DNA of 64,000 bases from Apostichopus japonicus. Its lineage: Eukaryota > Echinodermata > Holothuroidea > Aspidochirotida > Stichopodidae. Within the stretch, counting starts at the first letter, position 1. Every line of letters begins with the position of its first letter. Location: assembly GCF_037975245.1 (NCBI RefSeq), contig NC_092581.1, positions 15,018,303-15,082,302 of the forward strand, in the 5' to 3' direction. The notes beneath the pieces were generated by a model. The model was not told the DNA's origin, ran no database searches, and worked only from the letters and a program-made list of their open reading frames with translations. Of this stretch, positions 26,701 through 35,452 are shown in pieces. Both the position numbers and the translations under genes were made by a program.

Positions 26701-28537
26701 AGCATATATAGCATAGCATATTTGGGGGCAGTACTGGTGACCTTTAAACATGCCTTCCAAAACCTCCAAGTTTATTTCTCAGACATGGAGGAGTGCTCGG
26801 TAATAGACAGTTAAGTTTCTCTGCAAGGCACTGTGTGGAAAAGAAAAGCTGCAGCAGCTGCAAAATCCCCTGCAGCAAGGCTGAATCAATGTTAAACAAT
26901 TGAGTATATCTGTGCAGACCCAGCACTGCCTATTGTGTGAAACTGCAGTGCCTATTGTGTGAAACTACAGTGCCTGTTTTTTGAAACTGCAGTCCCTATT
27001 GTGTGAAACTGCGCAGCACAAAAGATTTGTATCCTACACAGCCTGGTTGCAGGATGCTGCAGCCCCCCCCCCCCGGCAACCTATTTTTGACATAGTGCCA
27101 AAGGATCACATGCTTTGAGGATGATAGTGCAATACTTACTTGAAGCTTAAACACGAGTGACCATTTTTTTGATATTCTAGCATATTTGGGGGTATTTTTT
27201 TATGAATAATATTCCTTCTCTTCTTTCTAATCCTAAATCAAGGTTTGGTTTCCTGATGTTACTAATCTATTGTAATTTACTCCTCTATGGTTTGTTACTG
27301 TCTTTAATTTGCCTAACATTACCTGTATATCTGTATATATTGAGGGCTCCTCTGGAAAGCAGTGCTTCTGCACTGAGTATGACTACCCTCATTAAAGATG
27401 AAAATAATAAAAAAAAATTATAAAAAAAATATCATTGAAATTAAATCTCATCCTCTCTGGTATGATAATTCATTAGAAAAGATTTAGTTAAGACCCCTCG
27501 ATACCAATGATTTTTTTTGTTTTTTTTTGTTATCCTTTCCAGATTCTGGCCGTGGTGGTAGCGGTAACGATAGCAGACAGAACAGTGGTCGTGGCAGTGC
27601 CCGACGTAGCGGTCGTATGAGAGCCCAGCTGCCAGACGCAAACGGACCTTATGAAGTTAATGACCAAAATGTTGGTAAGCAAACCAGATGGCAGGCGACC
27701 ATTGCTGATGTATTCAAACACTTCCCATTTTAACCAGTTAGTTGTGTTTCATTAATATGAATACTCAAATTTATTGCAAAGGCCTGATGAAAGTGGGAGG
27801 GTCAGGGTGTTACAACTTCAGGGCCCTGGGTCAAGTAGAGGACCAGGGAAATATGAGGAAAAGTTGGATCCAGTCACAAAATTGGCTGTGGGCGGGACCT
27901 GGATCTCAAAGCCACTGATAGAAGACTACCCAACAGGTGCATTTATGGTTAAACACTCAAATAGTAAATATCATCTTGCTTGCATAATTATGCAAGAATT
28001 GGAATAGGGAATTTCAAGTTATCGTTTTTTCTTGCCTAAAGTAAAAAAACGGTCGTTCAGTGGGTGCGATTATGGGGCTTGACAAGTACCAAAAACCAGG
28101 TCCCATCAGTCAAGTTGAGTCCAGTGGTATTCTCTCGGACAGTGTGGAACCGGCTTCAGGCCAGCTGTTTTTAACAACCAGGGTTGTCAGCAAAGTTAGA
28201 TGCTATGCCCATGTGATACAGGAGTGCTGTTACCTTGGCTCATCACACTTGCAGCCTTCAAAATCAATGTGTGAAATTAATGAAGAAGTTCCCTGCTCAA
28301 TTTGGAAATGTCAGGCCCTGTGTAACTTTTACATTTTTACTTACACAGCCTAATTTTCAGTAAATAAGCAGTCTGTTTAGTTTATAGTTATTTTTTTCTC
28401 CCTCTTATTCTTTAGACGCCTCTTATGTGGATCCTCTCGGACCAGCCGCCGAGAGACCAAAGACAGCAGCAAAACGACGAGAGGTTGACGATGACTTTGG
28501 TGATGAGGAGTTAGGAGATGACCTCCTTCCTGAATAG
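8954..28537 (+). CDS. IFT88: IFT88 intraflagellar transport protein 88 (complete, 25 coding exons)
   Basis: IFT88 (Polaris/OSM-5) is a TPR-rich core subunit of the IFT-B complex. It moves along the ciliary axoneme with kinesin-2 and is needed for cilium assembly. The spliced coding sequence is 2541 bases, about 846 residues, close to the vertebrate length of about 830. It starts at ATG 8954 ([16 protein letters not shown]) and ends at TAG 28535-28537 after the acidic tail [11 protein letters not shown], a family hallmark. All 25 exons have GT-AG borders and phases that join without a shift. Introns are long and carry LINE, SINE and Penelope insertions, none of which break an exon. Exon coordinates are given in the three segment entries. 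No operon-like neighbour exists; the gene diverges from MAP3K7. Identity is certain from extended similarity throughout; small N-terminal exons are the least secure. Confidence 0.96.
9037..9430 (-). mobile_element. 5'-truncated LINE, reverse transcriptase C-terminal end
   Basis: The minus strand encodes the typical C-terminal tail of non-LTR reverse transcriptases of the CR1/L2/Rex type: [39 protein letters not shown], then a stop near 9075. A 3' untranslated tail with AGCGCTTTATAAG and an (ATT)n terminal microsatellite (9039-9052) follows. Everything upstream of this C-terminal segment is missing. The insertion sits immediately inside IFT88 intron 1, two bases after the donor GT. The precise clade cannot be set from this fragment. 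Confidence 0.8.
14220..23906 (+). CDS. IFT88: IFT88 exons 9-21: TPR superhelix
   Basis: Exons are 14220-14324, 14815-14917, 15316-15433, 16543-16774, 17940-18010, 18914-19100, 19482-19638, 20570-20686, 21132-21240, 21537-21687, 22334-22502, 23315-23380 and 23800-23906, covering residues 165-728. Tetratricopeptide repeats run through nearly the whole segment. Diagnostic stretches are [126 protein letters not shown] and [14 protein letters not shown] scaffolds bind partner IFT-B subunits; IFT52, IFT70 and IFT46 are the known neighbours of this protein. Exon 12 is the longest at 232 bases. Intron 11 contains a Penelope fragment, intron 13 a SINE and intron 19 a 50 bp minisatellite. Confidence 0.95.
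15528..15655 (+). mobile_element. Penelope-like element end with decayed hammerhead, IFT88 intron 11
   Basis: This shares with the 62.7 kb element both the ribozyme segment (GATCCTGCTAGGATCGAAAC, GTCAGGCCAACTTA) and the terminal tail, with CAGGCTCTCTAGTGGATAAG, GCAGTTTGCTAACAG and a T-rich end. The core starts TTGAAGA instead of CTGAAGA, so the ribozyme is probably inactive. The sense-strand open frame crossing it has no domain and is not considered a gene. Confidence 0.75.
16800..17740. repeat. IFT88 intron 12 low-complexity region with (TATC/TA)n microsatellite
   Basis: Positions 17637-17743 are an (AT)n tract with periodic C, giving repeated CTATATATAT units, and end in about 30 bases of pure AT alternation. 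The stretch before it (16820-17230) holds several partial copies of a short TTTGGTAGTCC motif, which suggests an old local repeat. Nothing coding was seen, and the Tyr/Ile-rich open frame across the microsatellite is an artefact of the repeat. Confidence 0.7.
18590..18898 (+). mobile_element. tRNA-derived SINE with deuterostome-type body, IFT88 intron 13
   Basis: The head resembles a class II (Ser/Leu-type) tRNA: GTGGCCAATTGTCTAAGGCG, GTCGGACTTGTGATCCAAGG, then a B-box-like GGTTTGATTCA. The body has GTGTCCTTGGGCAAGATGCT and CCACCCAGGGGTTAAATGGG, a conserved central block known from SINEs of fish, echinoderms and other animals. The 3' end is GTAAAGCGCTATATAAA plus an ATT-rich tail. It ends 16 bases before the exon 14 start, so its tail probably overlaps the polypyrimidine tract of that acceptor. 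Confidence 0.75.
20888..20985 (+). mobile_element. Penelope-like fragment with decayed hammerhead, IFT88 intron 16
   Basis: The fragment runs from GTCCCTTCTGTTACTGTTAC through GATCCTGCTAGGATCGAAAT to AGGCCAACTTATTTTTACAC. It differs from intact copies at several core positions: TTGAAGT for CTGAAGA, and GAAATGTC for GAAACGTC. It is therefore an old, inactive copy. It has no coding capacity. Confidence 0.7.
21785..22290. repeat. Dispersed repeat copy A, IFT88 intron 18
   Basis: The left part (GCTGCAGCAGCTGCAAAAT, then CCCTGCAGCAAGG) and the right part (GCACAAAAGATTT, then TATTGCTGCAGCCCCC) match a shorter copy at 26845-27080 in another intron of the same gene. Both ends are built from GCTGCAG-type sequence in inverted orientation, so this may be a MITE-like element. 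The centre of this copy holds the separate LINE-type tail at 22138-22207. Target duplications could not be identified. Confidence 0.45.
22138..22207 (+). repeat. Hairpin plus (AATAAT)n retroelement tail
   Basis: The sequence AAGCGCTCTTGAACATGC is followed by GCATGAACAGAGCGCT, so AGCGCTCT pairs with AGAGCGCT and GCATG with CATGC, forming a stem. It continues into GCTATATAAATTTGGTAAAT and an AATAATAAAATAATAAT tail. This is the form of a short retroelement 3' end similar to the SINE and LINE tails elsewhere in this window. No body of the element is recognisable. Confidence 0.5.
22883..23163. repeat. 50 bp minisatellite, IFT88 intron 19
   Basis: About 5.6 copies of a 50 bp unit are present. Landmarks GCTGCTTAGTAT recur at 22885, 22935, 22985, 23035, about 23090 and 23140, each followed by GTAGAGTAGCATCCTTAGTG. 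Copies differ by a few bases, and one unit is lengthened by a GTATA insertion. No coding or regulatory signal was seen. Confidence 0.85.
24052..28537 (+). CDS. IFT88: IFT88 exons 22-25: Gly/Ser/Arg-rich linker and acidic tail
   Basis: Exons are 24052-24121, 25396-25428, 27543-27674 and 28416-28537. They encode residues 729-846: a disordered Gly/Ser/Arg linker ([16 protein letters not shown], then [11 protein letters not shown]), then [20 protein letters not shown] and the acidic C-terminus. Exon 23 is a 33-base exon ([12 protein letters not shown] across its joins). It is phase-neutral, so skipping it would keep the frame and remove eleven residues, which makes it a candidate for alternative splicing. 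The terminal acidic tail is shared with vertebrate IFT88. Confidence 0.88.
26336..26464. repeat. Short tandem repeat, about 58 bp unit, IFT88 intron 23
   Basis: Slightly over two copies of a unit start with AGCATTGGCC and contain TATCGGCCC followed by a CAGACTGTAG or CAGTAG segment. GGCC occurs twice per unit. There is no coding content. Confidence 0.75.
26845..27080. repeat. Dispersed repeat copy B with internal 27 bp tandem array
   Basis: The flanks match repeat copy A at 21785-22290: GCTGCAGCAGCTGCAAAATC on the left and GATGCTGCAGCCCCC on the right. Between them, about 26925-27012, lie roughly four copies of a 27 bp unit containing CCTATTGTGTGAAACTGCAG. Array expansion inside one copy shows that the two copies have diverged. 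Confidence 0.55.
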
Positions 28538-29290
28538 AGAGCTTTTTATTGGAGGAGTTACTTTTGCTCTTATGATTAGAGAATAAGAGGAACAATCAAC
28601 AGGGGAAGATTGGGGGTGGGGGGATGGGGGATCAAACAGAGCTGTTCTACCCTGGATTGAAAACAACTGGAAGAATGCTGTAGTCCTCCTTGATTGAAAG
28701 GAAGAGTGAAGAATCCTTTCATTTGATGGAGGTGGTGGGGGATGGAAGAGAGAAAATCAGCACAAACTATAACCTTGTCATTGGACAGATTTTCAAGAAT
28801 AGAAAGGGAATAAAATATATGATCATTAGTCCATTGTCTCACCAAGCCTGCCTGGTGGGGAGTTGGGGGGGTGGGGGAGGAACTAGTATCCCTTGTAGAT
28901 TCCTCCATCTATATGTTGTATTAATACACCGAAATCATAATAAGACATATAGTACAGTACTTGTGTTAAGTTGGTTACAGTTATTTCTCCAGAGTTTTGA
29001 GAACGAAATATTTTAATACAGTAAATATGCAGAACAACTTCCCTTGGGAGTTAAGAAGCTGTTCAGCAGATTTTAAAGTTTTGTCAGTATAGCTTGTAAA
29101 ATATGTTAGACGGTCAAATAATAGCTACTCGTGTTCAGGTCTCAACAAACATTTGACAATATCCACCCTTATAGTTTTGTCCCTTATCAAGAAAAATGTA
29201 TTCTCTAGTATAACACAGTTTGTTAATATCTGGAAATAACTTGGGAGGCCCACAACCTCCAGACAATAAAAACTTTCAACAAATGTGAGC
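28538..29290 (+). other. Probable IFT88 3' untranslated region
   Basis: This follows the IFT88 stop codon. Candidate polyadenylation signals AATAAA occur at 28809-28814 and 29265-29270; the latter lies in a context ending ACAATAAAAACTTTCAAC. It cannot be decided from sequence which is used, or whether later ones (near 30833 and 30909) serve the gene. G-rich tracts are present near 28615-28630 and 28855-28880. No other gene is seen. Confidence 0.45.
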
Positions 29291-30069
29291 CATTTTGTTT
29301 TTTGGGTGTTGAAGGAGGAGGGGGGGGGGGTGGGGGAATACCAGTGACCTTTAGATGGAGGTCATCATTTCATGGACAAACAGAATAACTTCATTGAGTC
29401 TGTGTATAACACTGATAAGGTGTATGTGTATCTTTGTATGTATAGCTCACTTTGAACACATTAAAGGATTATACTGGTAGCAGACAATGTAAGACTTGTT
29501 GTATTGCAGCAAAAACTATTCTACACTGTTAGTTGAAAACCCCATATCTATATACTGCCCCTAGCTTTATATGAATGGTTGAATGTATGTAAACTGTTTT
29601 TACTGGCTAAACCTTCTCTTACTCCAGGAAGTTGATCACAAGTTGCTGGTCTGTGATGTCATCTGGGCAGACATTTTTCAGATGCTTAACTTACCTAGAC
29701 TAGTTTAACCTTCTTGTTGATTTATCTAGCCGATACAATTGGAATTTTCACTTAGCAGTCAATGTTCGCTGTATTTAGAATTTCATCAAAATGCAACTTT
29801 TTTTTGTAGAAATGTTATTCCCTCTGTGGATGAATGATTGAAATATGATGAAGAACAACAAAGACATTTTCAGCCGAATTTGCCCTAATCTCATTCATTC
29901 TGCTGTTACCCTGATGCATTTACAAACTATGACCAAAATTTAAACACAAGGTCATATCATTTGCTGTACAAAATGCTATTAGGATGTGCTTTTTACCAAC
30001 TGAGTCAGAAAGTTTCTGCAATCTTTTCTGGGTACTCAACTTTAGCTACCAGAAAATCCTTCAGTACCA

Positions 30070-30705
30070 CTCTTCTTACCCCCATCATACCCCCTAGCTG
30101 TGACACATGGTTAACATTCTTCCCACCCCCCCCCTCATCATACCCCTAGCTGTAACACAAGGATAATCTTCTTTCCCCCTTCATACCCCTAGCAATAACA
30201 CAAACATTCTTCTTACCCCCTTCATACCCCTGGCTATGACCCAAGGTTAACATTCTTCTAATGATCCCCCTTCATACCCCTAGCTGTGACATGGTAACAA
30301 TCATCTTACCTCTTCATACCCCTAGCTGTGATACAAGGTTAACATTCTTCTAATGATCCCCCTTCATACCCCTAGCTGTGACATGGTAACATTCATCTTA
30401 CCTCTTCATACCCCTAGCTGTGATACAAGGTTAACATTATTCTTATCCCCCTTCTTACCCCTAGCTGTGACATGGTAACATTCTTCTTACCCCCTTCATA
30501 CCCCTGGCTATGACCCAAGGTTAACATTCTTCTAATGATCCCCCTTCATACCCCTAGCTGTGACATGGTAACATTCATCTTACCTCTTCATACCCCTAGC
30601 TGTGATACAAGGTTAACATTCTTCTAATTATTCCCCTTCATACCCCTAGCTGTGACATGGTAACATTCTTCTTACCTCTTCATACCCCTAGCTGTGATAT
30701 ATGGT
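30070..30705. repeat. Minisatellite with about 46 bp units in a 92 bp higher-order pattern
   Basis: The core CCTTCATACCCCTAGCTGTG recurs about a dozen times. Units alternate between a version ending GACATGGTAACATTC and one ending ATACAAGGTTAACATTC, giving a dimeric repeat of about 92 bp. It lies about 1.5 kb past the IFT88 stop. There is no conserved repeat plus unique spacer structure. Confidence 0.85.
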
Positions 30706-31006
30706 TAAGTAGTATGTTACTGAGTCATATGACAAGGTACTTAATAGTTACATTTCGCCTTGATATAGAATTTCAAAGTTTGTATTCTTTTACCAGTGAA
30801 AATTTTTCTTTAGCTTGATATGTGATGTTTGTCAATAAATATTTATATTTTATTGGAGATTTAAGTTACTGAACAAATGTTACATTGTATTGTAAATTAA
30901 TTTTCATTATAATAAAATTAGAGAGAGGATTTAACTGCTGTACTATTGTTCTTGTTGGTCATGTCACAGCGAATAGACACCCTGCAAGTCTACAGGTACA
31001 GAGAAG

Positions 31007-31378
31007 TTAAAGGCATTGAAGACTCGCCCCAAACCGCGTGCGGCCATCTGAAAAAGTTAACTTTCTGTTGCTTGCAAGTGAAGTTTTGTTTGTGTCGCTT
31101 CAAAATGCAGACATGCAGTAATGAAACGAGATACCTTGTTATCGTTAGCTGGACCTGAGATGTCCATCGCTTTATCGTTTATACACTGTGCTGTGGGTAT
31201 TGACCACAGCTGTGTGTACTGGCTGTACACTAATGTCTAATTTCCGACGGTAGCAAGCTGTGTGTGTATTTTCTGGGATCGATGGTGGTGTCTAACACTT
31301 CTGTTACACCTCATTCGAAACTAGATCAGATTACCGGCATTAGACGTTTCTTTTTGCGCGAGTCTTCACACCCTTTAA
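31007..31378 (+). mobile_element. TTAA-flanked MITE, copy 1 (364 bp)
   Basis: The element 31011-31374 is flanked on both sides by TTAA. Its ends are near-perfect inverted repeats: AGGCATTGAAGACTCGC on the left and the complement of AGGGTGTGAAGACTCGC on the right. It has no transposase frame. A TTAA target is typical of piggyBac and Kolobok transposons; the sequence does not settle which. The second copy, at 48453-48807, is inverted relative to this one. Confidence 0.8.
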
Positions 31379-31524
31379 GTTTGAAATCATTTAGAGAATA
31401 AAGGGTTATATGAAGCCACACGTTGGCTCGTGTGTTGTTTGGGATAGGTGGAATATTACTCTTCTCCATCAGTATTTTCTGAGTTTGGAGGTTTCCTTAG
31501 ACTCGAGCAAGCCCAGAAAAGGTT

Positions 31525-32485
31525 CACTGGCGGATCCAAGGGGGCCATGCCCCCCCCCCCCAAAGGTGAGCCAAAAAGTGTTTCCGAACATCCGATAAAT
31601 CATATGATTGGAAATTAAATAAATCGAGAGGAATAGCAGTGGTAGACTAGTCTAAACCTTTTTCGTTTTCTGGTTTAAAATTAAATGCAGAGCTACCAAC
31701 TGACCCGCAATTCGCGGGAATTAGACCCGCATTCTAACACCCAAACCCGCACAAGCGTCCGAAAAAACCGCATTGTAATTGTCAAGTATACATAAAAAAT
31801 TTGCATCAAATTTTGACTTAGCAACCATCATTTCTTTAGCATTTAGCATAATAGAGTATAAAACCTCCTTTACAGCATCATTTGAACCTCAAATTAGACC
31901 TATATTTCTTTTCATTGGGGCGAGCAGCGAACATTTTCATGCCACGGGAAAGAATGAATTATCACCTACTATTCAATTTATTGATGTTACACAAAAAAAA
32001 AAATGCATATTTCTCAGAAAATTTTGGGTGACAAAAGCCTTTCTAAGTGCCACCATTTTACATGTAGGCATCACCAGGATTCCAAAAAAAATCAAAAGGG
32101 GAGGGGGACACCCCCTCCCCTTATACCCTCCCCCAGGACCAGCATTTGCCTTCTCAAGAGTTGGGAGCTATGTAAATGTATGAGCATGAGGATTTACAGT
32201 TTAACACCATTTTGCAGTTACAGGCTGGTTGTAAGAAATTTATAACCTATGAGAAATAAAATTTCTTGAGAAAGATGATCCCAACTTTGTTTTAGAAATA
32301 TTTTAGAAAATTACACCTGGGAAACATTTTTTTAGAAGCAAATTAACATCACCATTGTACACTTTTGTCGCACCAAATTGCATCTGAGGGCATTCAGCAA
32401 TAGAAAATTTTCCAAAGACCCCTCCCCCATATCACTCTAATGCCACTTTGGCCCCTCCCAAACAAAGGCCCTGGATCCGCCAGTG
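31525..32485. mobile_element. hAT-like non-autonomous element, copy 1 (961 bp)
   Basis: The terminal inverted repeats are CACTGGCGGATCCA at the left and its complement at the right end (TGGATCCGCCAGTG). Flanking 8 bp duplications AAAAGGTT and AAAAGATT differ at one base. An 8 bp target duplication and a C-A-start terminus point to the hAT superfamily. Runs of G and C lie just inside each end. No transposase is encoded. A sister copy in the same orientation lies at 45436-46453. Confidence 0.8.
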
Positions 32486-34034
32486 AAAAGATTATGGTTG
32501 GCATTATTATATTTGACCCTCATTTGCTTGCACCCAAATTCCACCTCAATTTGTTAACTCCAGACAAAAGAAAATAACACTTCTAATCACAATCTTTTAG
32601 ATAAATTTCTCAGCAAAAGGTCATGTTGTAATTAAATACCAAAAGTCTTGTGTGCTTCTGCATTACAAATATGGTGGGAGAAAATGACTTTCATTAATGA
32701 AAACGGCATATTTAACATATCATTTGAAAAGGGGTTCTTTTGATGATTTTCAAGAAAAGGGGGGAAGGTGGTGGGTGCCGGGTGGTGGGGGCGAGGAGTG
32801 AAATCCAGTGGGCTCCCCTCACCATTCAGCAGCCCCTCAGTGATATGCACGTTCTATATGCAAAACCGTTGATACATTTCAGATTATGTAATCATTCAAA
32901 GTTGTAACGTATGGTTAACAGCTTTAAACATCGATAAAGAAGAAACGGACTGGAACTGATGGCACCTGAAGTTGGGATTTCCAACCATTCAGTTGTACTG
33001 TACCTAACTAGTGATGTAGTTCAGTTTGCTAGAGCATTGATCAGGGACGTAGCCAGGGGGAGCGACAGCTCCCCCCTTTCAGTGTCGATTTTTTTTTTTT
33101 TTTAACTGTCGTTTTGTTAGCATGGTATTTTGTCAGTGCTCTTTTGATCTTGAATACTCGTCAGCTCCGTTAACTCGATTGTAATCGTAGTAACATTCAC
33201 GCCTACTGATTCAACTACTTACTTAGTTTGGCAGATGCAATTAGCTAAATTTAGCTTATAGCCAATTACAAGCCTACAGTTGGCCACTGCATAATAAAAT
33301 AAATATTGCCTACCTAACCGCACTCTATGGAATGTCACGAACTGTATGCACAACAACGTCGACAACGTTCGTTCAATGAGTCGTCCTAAGTTGTTGCACG
33401 AACAGCATGTTATGAAGCTAAGCTAGCAATCGTACGTGATACGCAATTCCTATAAATAATTATTACACTGCTAATACACTGCGATAACGATATTTGTTTT
33501 TAGGCCACTGCATATCTGGCTGTATTACAAAATATGAAAGTTTATATTGTCCATCATTTAAGTTCGTCAAATGTATTAAAGTCCAGACATTGGACAATAA
33601 ACAAGAATCATCCTACTGGAAAACTTGTAAAAGAGCACTATGTTTGTCTTTCTGATATATTATGTAAAAGAACATGTAAAAGAATTTAAACAGGAAGCAA
33701 AATCTGCTGATACTGATATCATATGATCAGGGCGCAGCCAGTATGTAGCACGATAGTTTCATTCAACACTCTACCCGCCGAAAAAGACTATAGGATCCGA
33801 TCTTGTCAGTTTTTTAACATGTAGTTAAGAACCCGTTTACGCAGATAATATTTCAGTTGAGAAAACACTTGAGAAATTTGCATCAGAGAGCAATCGTCGG
33901 ATAGCTCTCGCCTTCTCTTATTAGGCTAACTTAAACATTTACTAGCTACAGTTGTATCAAAGACATTTCTGGACTATCTTTGTATCTACAAGTATCAGAA
34001 GTTGAAAAGTAAGTCTACTCTGTACATGTACCTT

Positions 34035-35452
34035 CAAGGGCGGAGGAACCGGGGGGCACAGGGGGCAAGTGCCCCCCCCCCCACTTCTTCCCAGGTTAAA
34101 AATGTGCCCTTTTTCTACATAAAACTTGTACTCTTGATTACCTTATTAGGTCAGCGATATTTCAGTAAGAGATCTAATCCTAATTTAGAACTATCAGGGG
34201 CGTAGCCATATATGTAGCACTGTAGGCCTGGGCCTACACTTTTTTTTGGCCAAGTTATCTTTTTTATTAAAACACCCATAATTCAAATCCATAATTCAAA
34301 TCCATAATTCAACACCCATAATTCAAATTCAAATCACATCATTTACTATTCTTCCTGTGCTACTTAATAAACGATTATAATGTACCAATAATACAGGGCA
34401 CAGATTTAATGTAACAGACGAACAAAATACTGTAGCTATTAGCCCAAGAATGAAAACTACTGTATTAAGAATGTAAAACCAATCTCTCTTATATACAAAT
34501 TTGACTAATTCATAGATAACAAAGTATACTGCACATCTACTTTAGGTGTTAGGTCAAACCTCGTGTCGATTTACCTTCATTTGGATGAATCTGTAACTCA
34601 TCAATGCTCTTTGCTTTTCCAAGCAACTGGACAGGGTTCCCGCCTTTACCTTCCATGGCAAAAAGAATCTTTGAAATCTTGGCAACTTGCTGTGCACAAT
34701 CTGGTAATCGATCAAAGTTGCGATGGAGATGGATATCGTGTCCCATGTAGTTTGACAGAACATCAAGTTCATTGTCTCGCAGATTCATTAACTCTGCTGG
34801 ACGAGGTTGCTGGACGAGTTTAAGAGTCTAGACAGGAAAAACTATTGAAATGAACGTAGCAAGATTATGGCTAAATTAGGTGACCTATTCTTCTGTCATC
34901 TATAGGCTGTCATTCATATCGCGTGCCGTTTCATTCAATACTCTACCCGCCGAAAAAGACTAGGATACGATCTTGTCAGTTTTTTAACATCTACTTAAGA
35001 ACCCGTTTACGAAGATAAAATTTCAGTTGAGAACATTCCACAGTCAAATAAGCCTATCGTTGATTAACAGACTTTATATGTATAGAGCTGCAGCACTTTG
35101 TTGCCTGTTGTTGTCACGATCGGCGTTCCAAGTTCCAAAACAGCCTTTTCGATAAACATTTACTAGCTACAGTTGCATCAAAGACAAATACTGGCTATGG
35201 TTGTATCGAAAACATTTCTGGCCTATCTTTGTATCTACAAGTATCAGAAGTTGAAAAGTAAGACTACTAAGACGGGGCGGGGGGGGGGGGGCGTTGATGG
35301 AGTGATGTGTATACGCAAATAAGATAATACAATAAGATTTATAAAGGGTACTAAATATCAGGCTGCATCAGTCCAATCGAATTGCTGCAAAGTGCCCTTT
35401 GACGTCGGTGCCCCCCCCCCCCCCCAGATTAAAAGTGCTTCCGCCGCCCTTG
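34035..35452. mobile_element. Nested hAT-like element (1.4 kb)
   Basis: The ends are CAAGGGCGGAGGAACC and the complement, CTTCCGCCGCCCTTG. Flanking 8 bp sequences TGTACCTT (34027-34034) and TGGACCTT (35453-35460) match at seven of eight bases. It sits wholly inside the element 33042-35768, so it inserted later. It carries the protein fragment at 34549-34828. Confidence 0.65.
34549..34828 (-). pseudogene. Fragment of a mobile-element protein with a recombinase-like motif
   Basis: The open segment includes LVQQPRPAELMNLRDNELDV, then LSNYMGHDIHLHRNFDRLP and a short C-terminal part. Similar N-E-L-D plus MGHD-x-x-x-H-R-x-x-Y-R-L-P stretches are common in repetitive predicted proteins of marine animals and of fish. 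The G-H plus downstream Tyr layout recalls the C-terminus of tyrosine recombinases (Crypton-type), but that link is my inference. Here the expected Tyr is Phe. The segment lacks a start and any complete domain, so it is a relic carried inside the nested hAT-like element. Confidence 0.4.

Noticed and set aside
30070-30705. CRISPR-like array
   Set aside because: The whole unit, including the parts between the most conserved blocks, is repeated, so there are no unique spacers. It is an animal minisatellite.
31779-32245. Open frames inside the hAT-like element (and the matching ones at 45844-46191)
   Set aside because: The two element copies differ by indels that change these frames, and no transposase motif is present.
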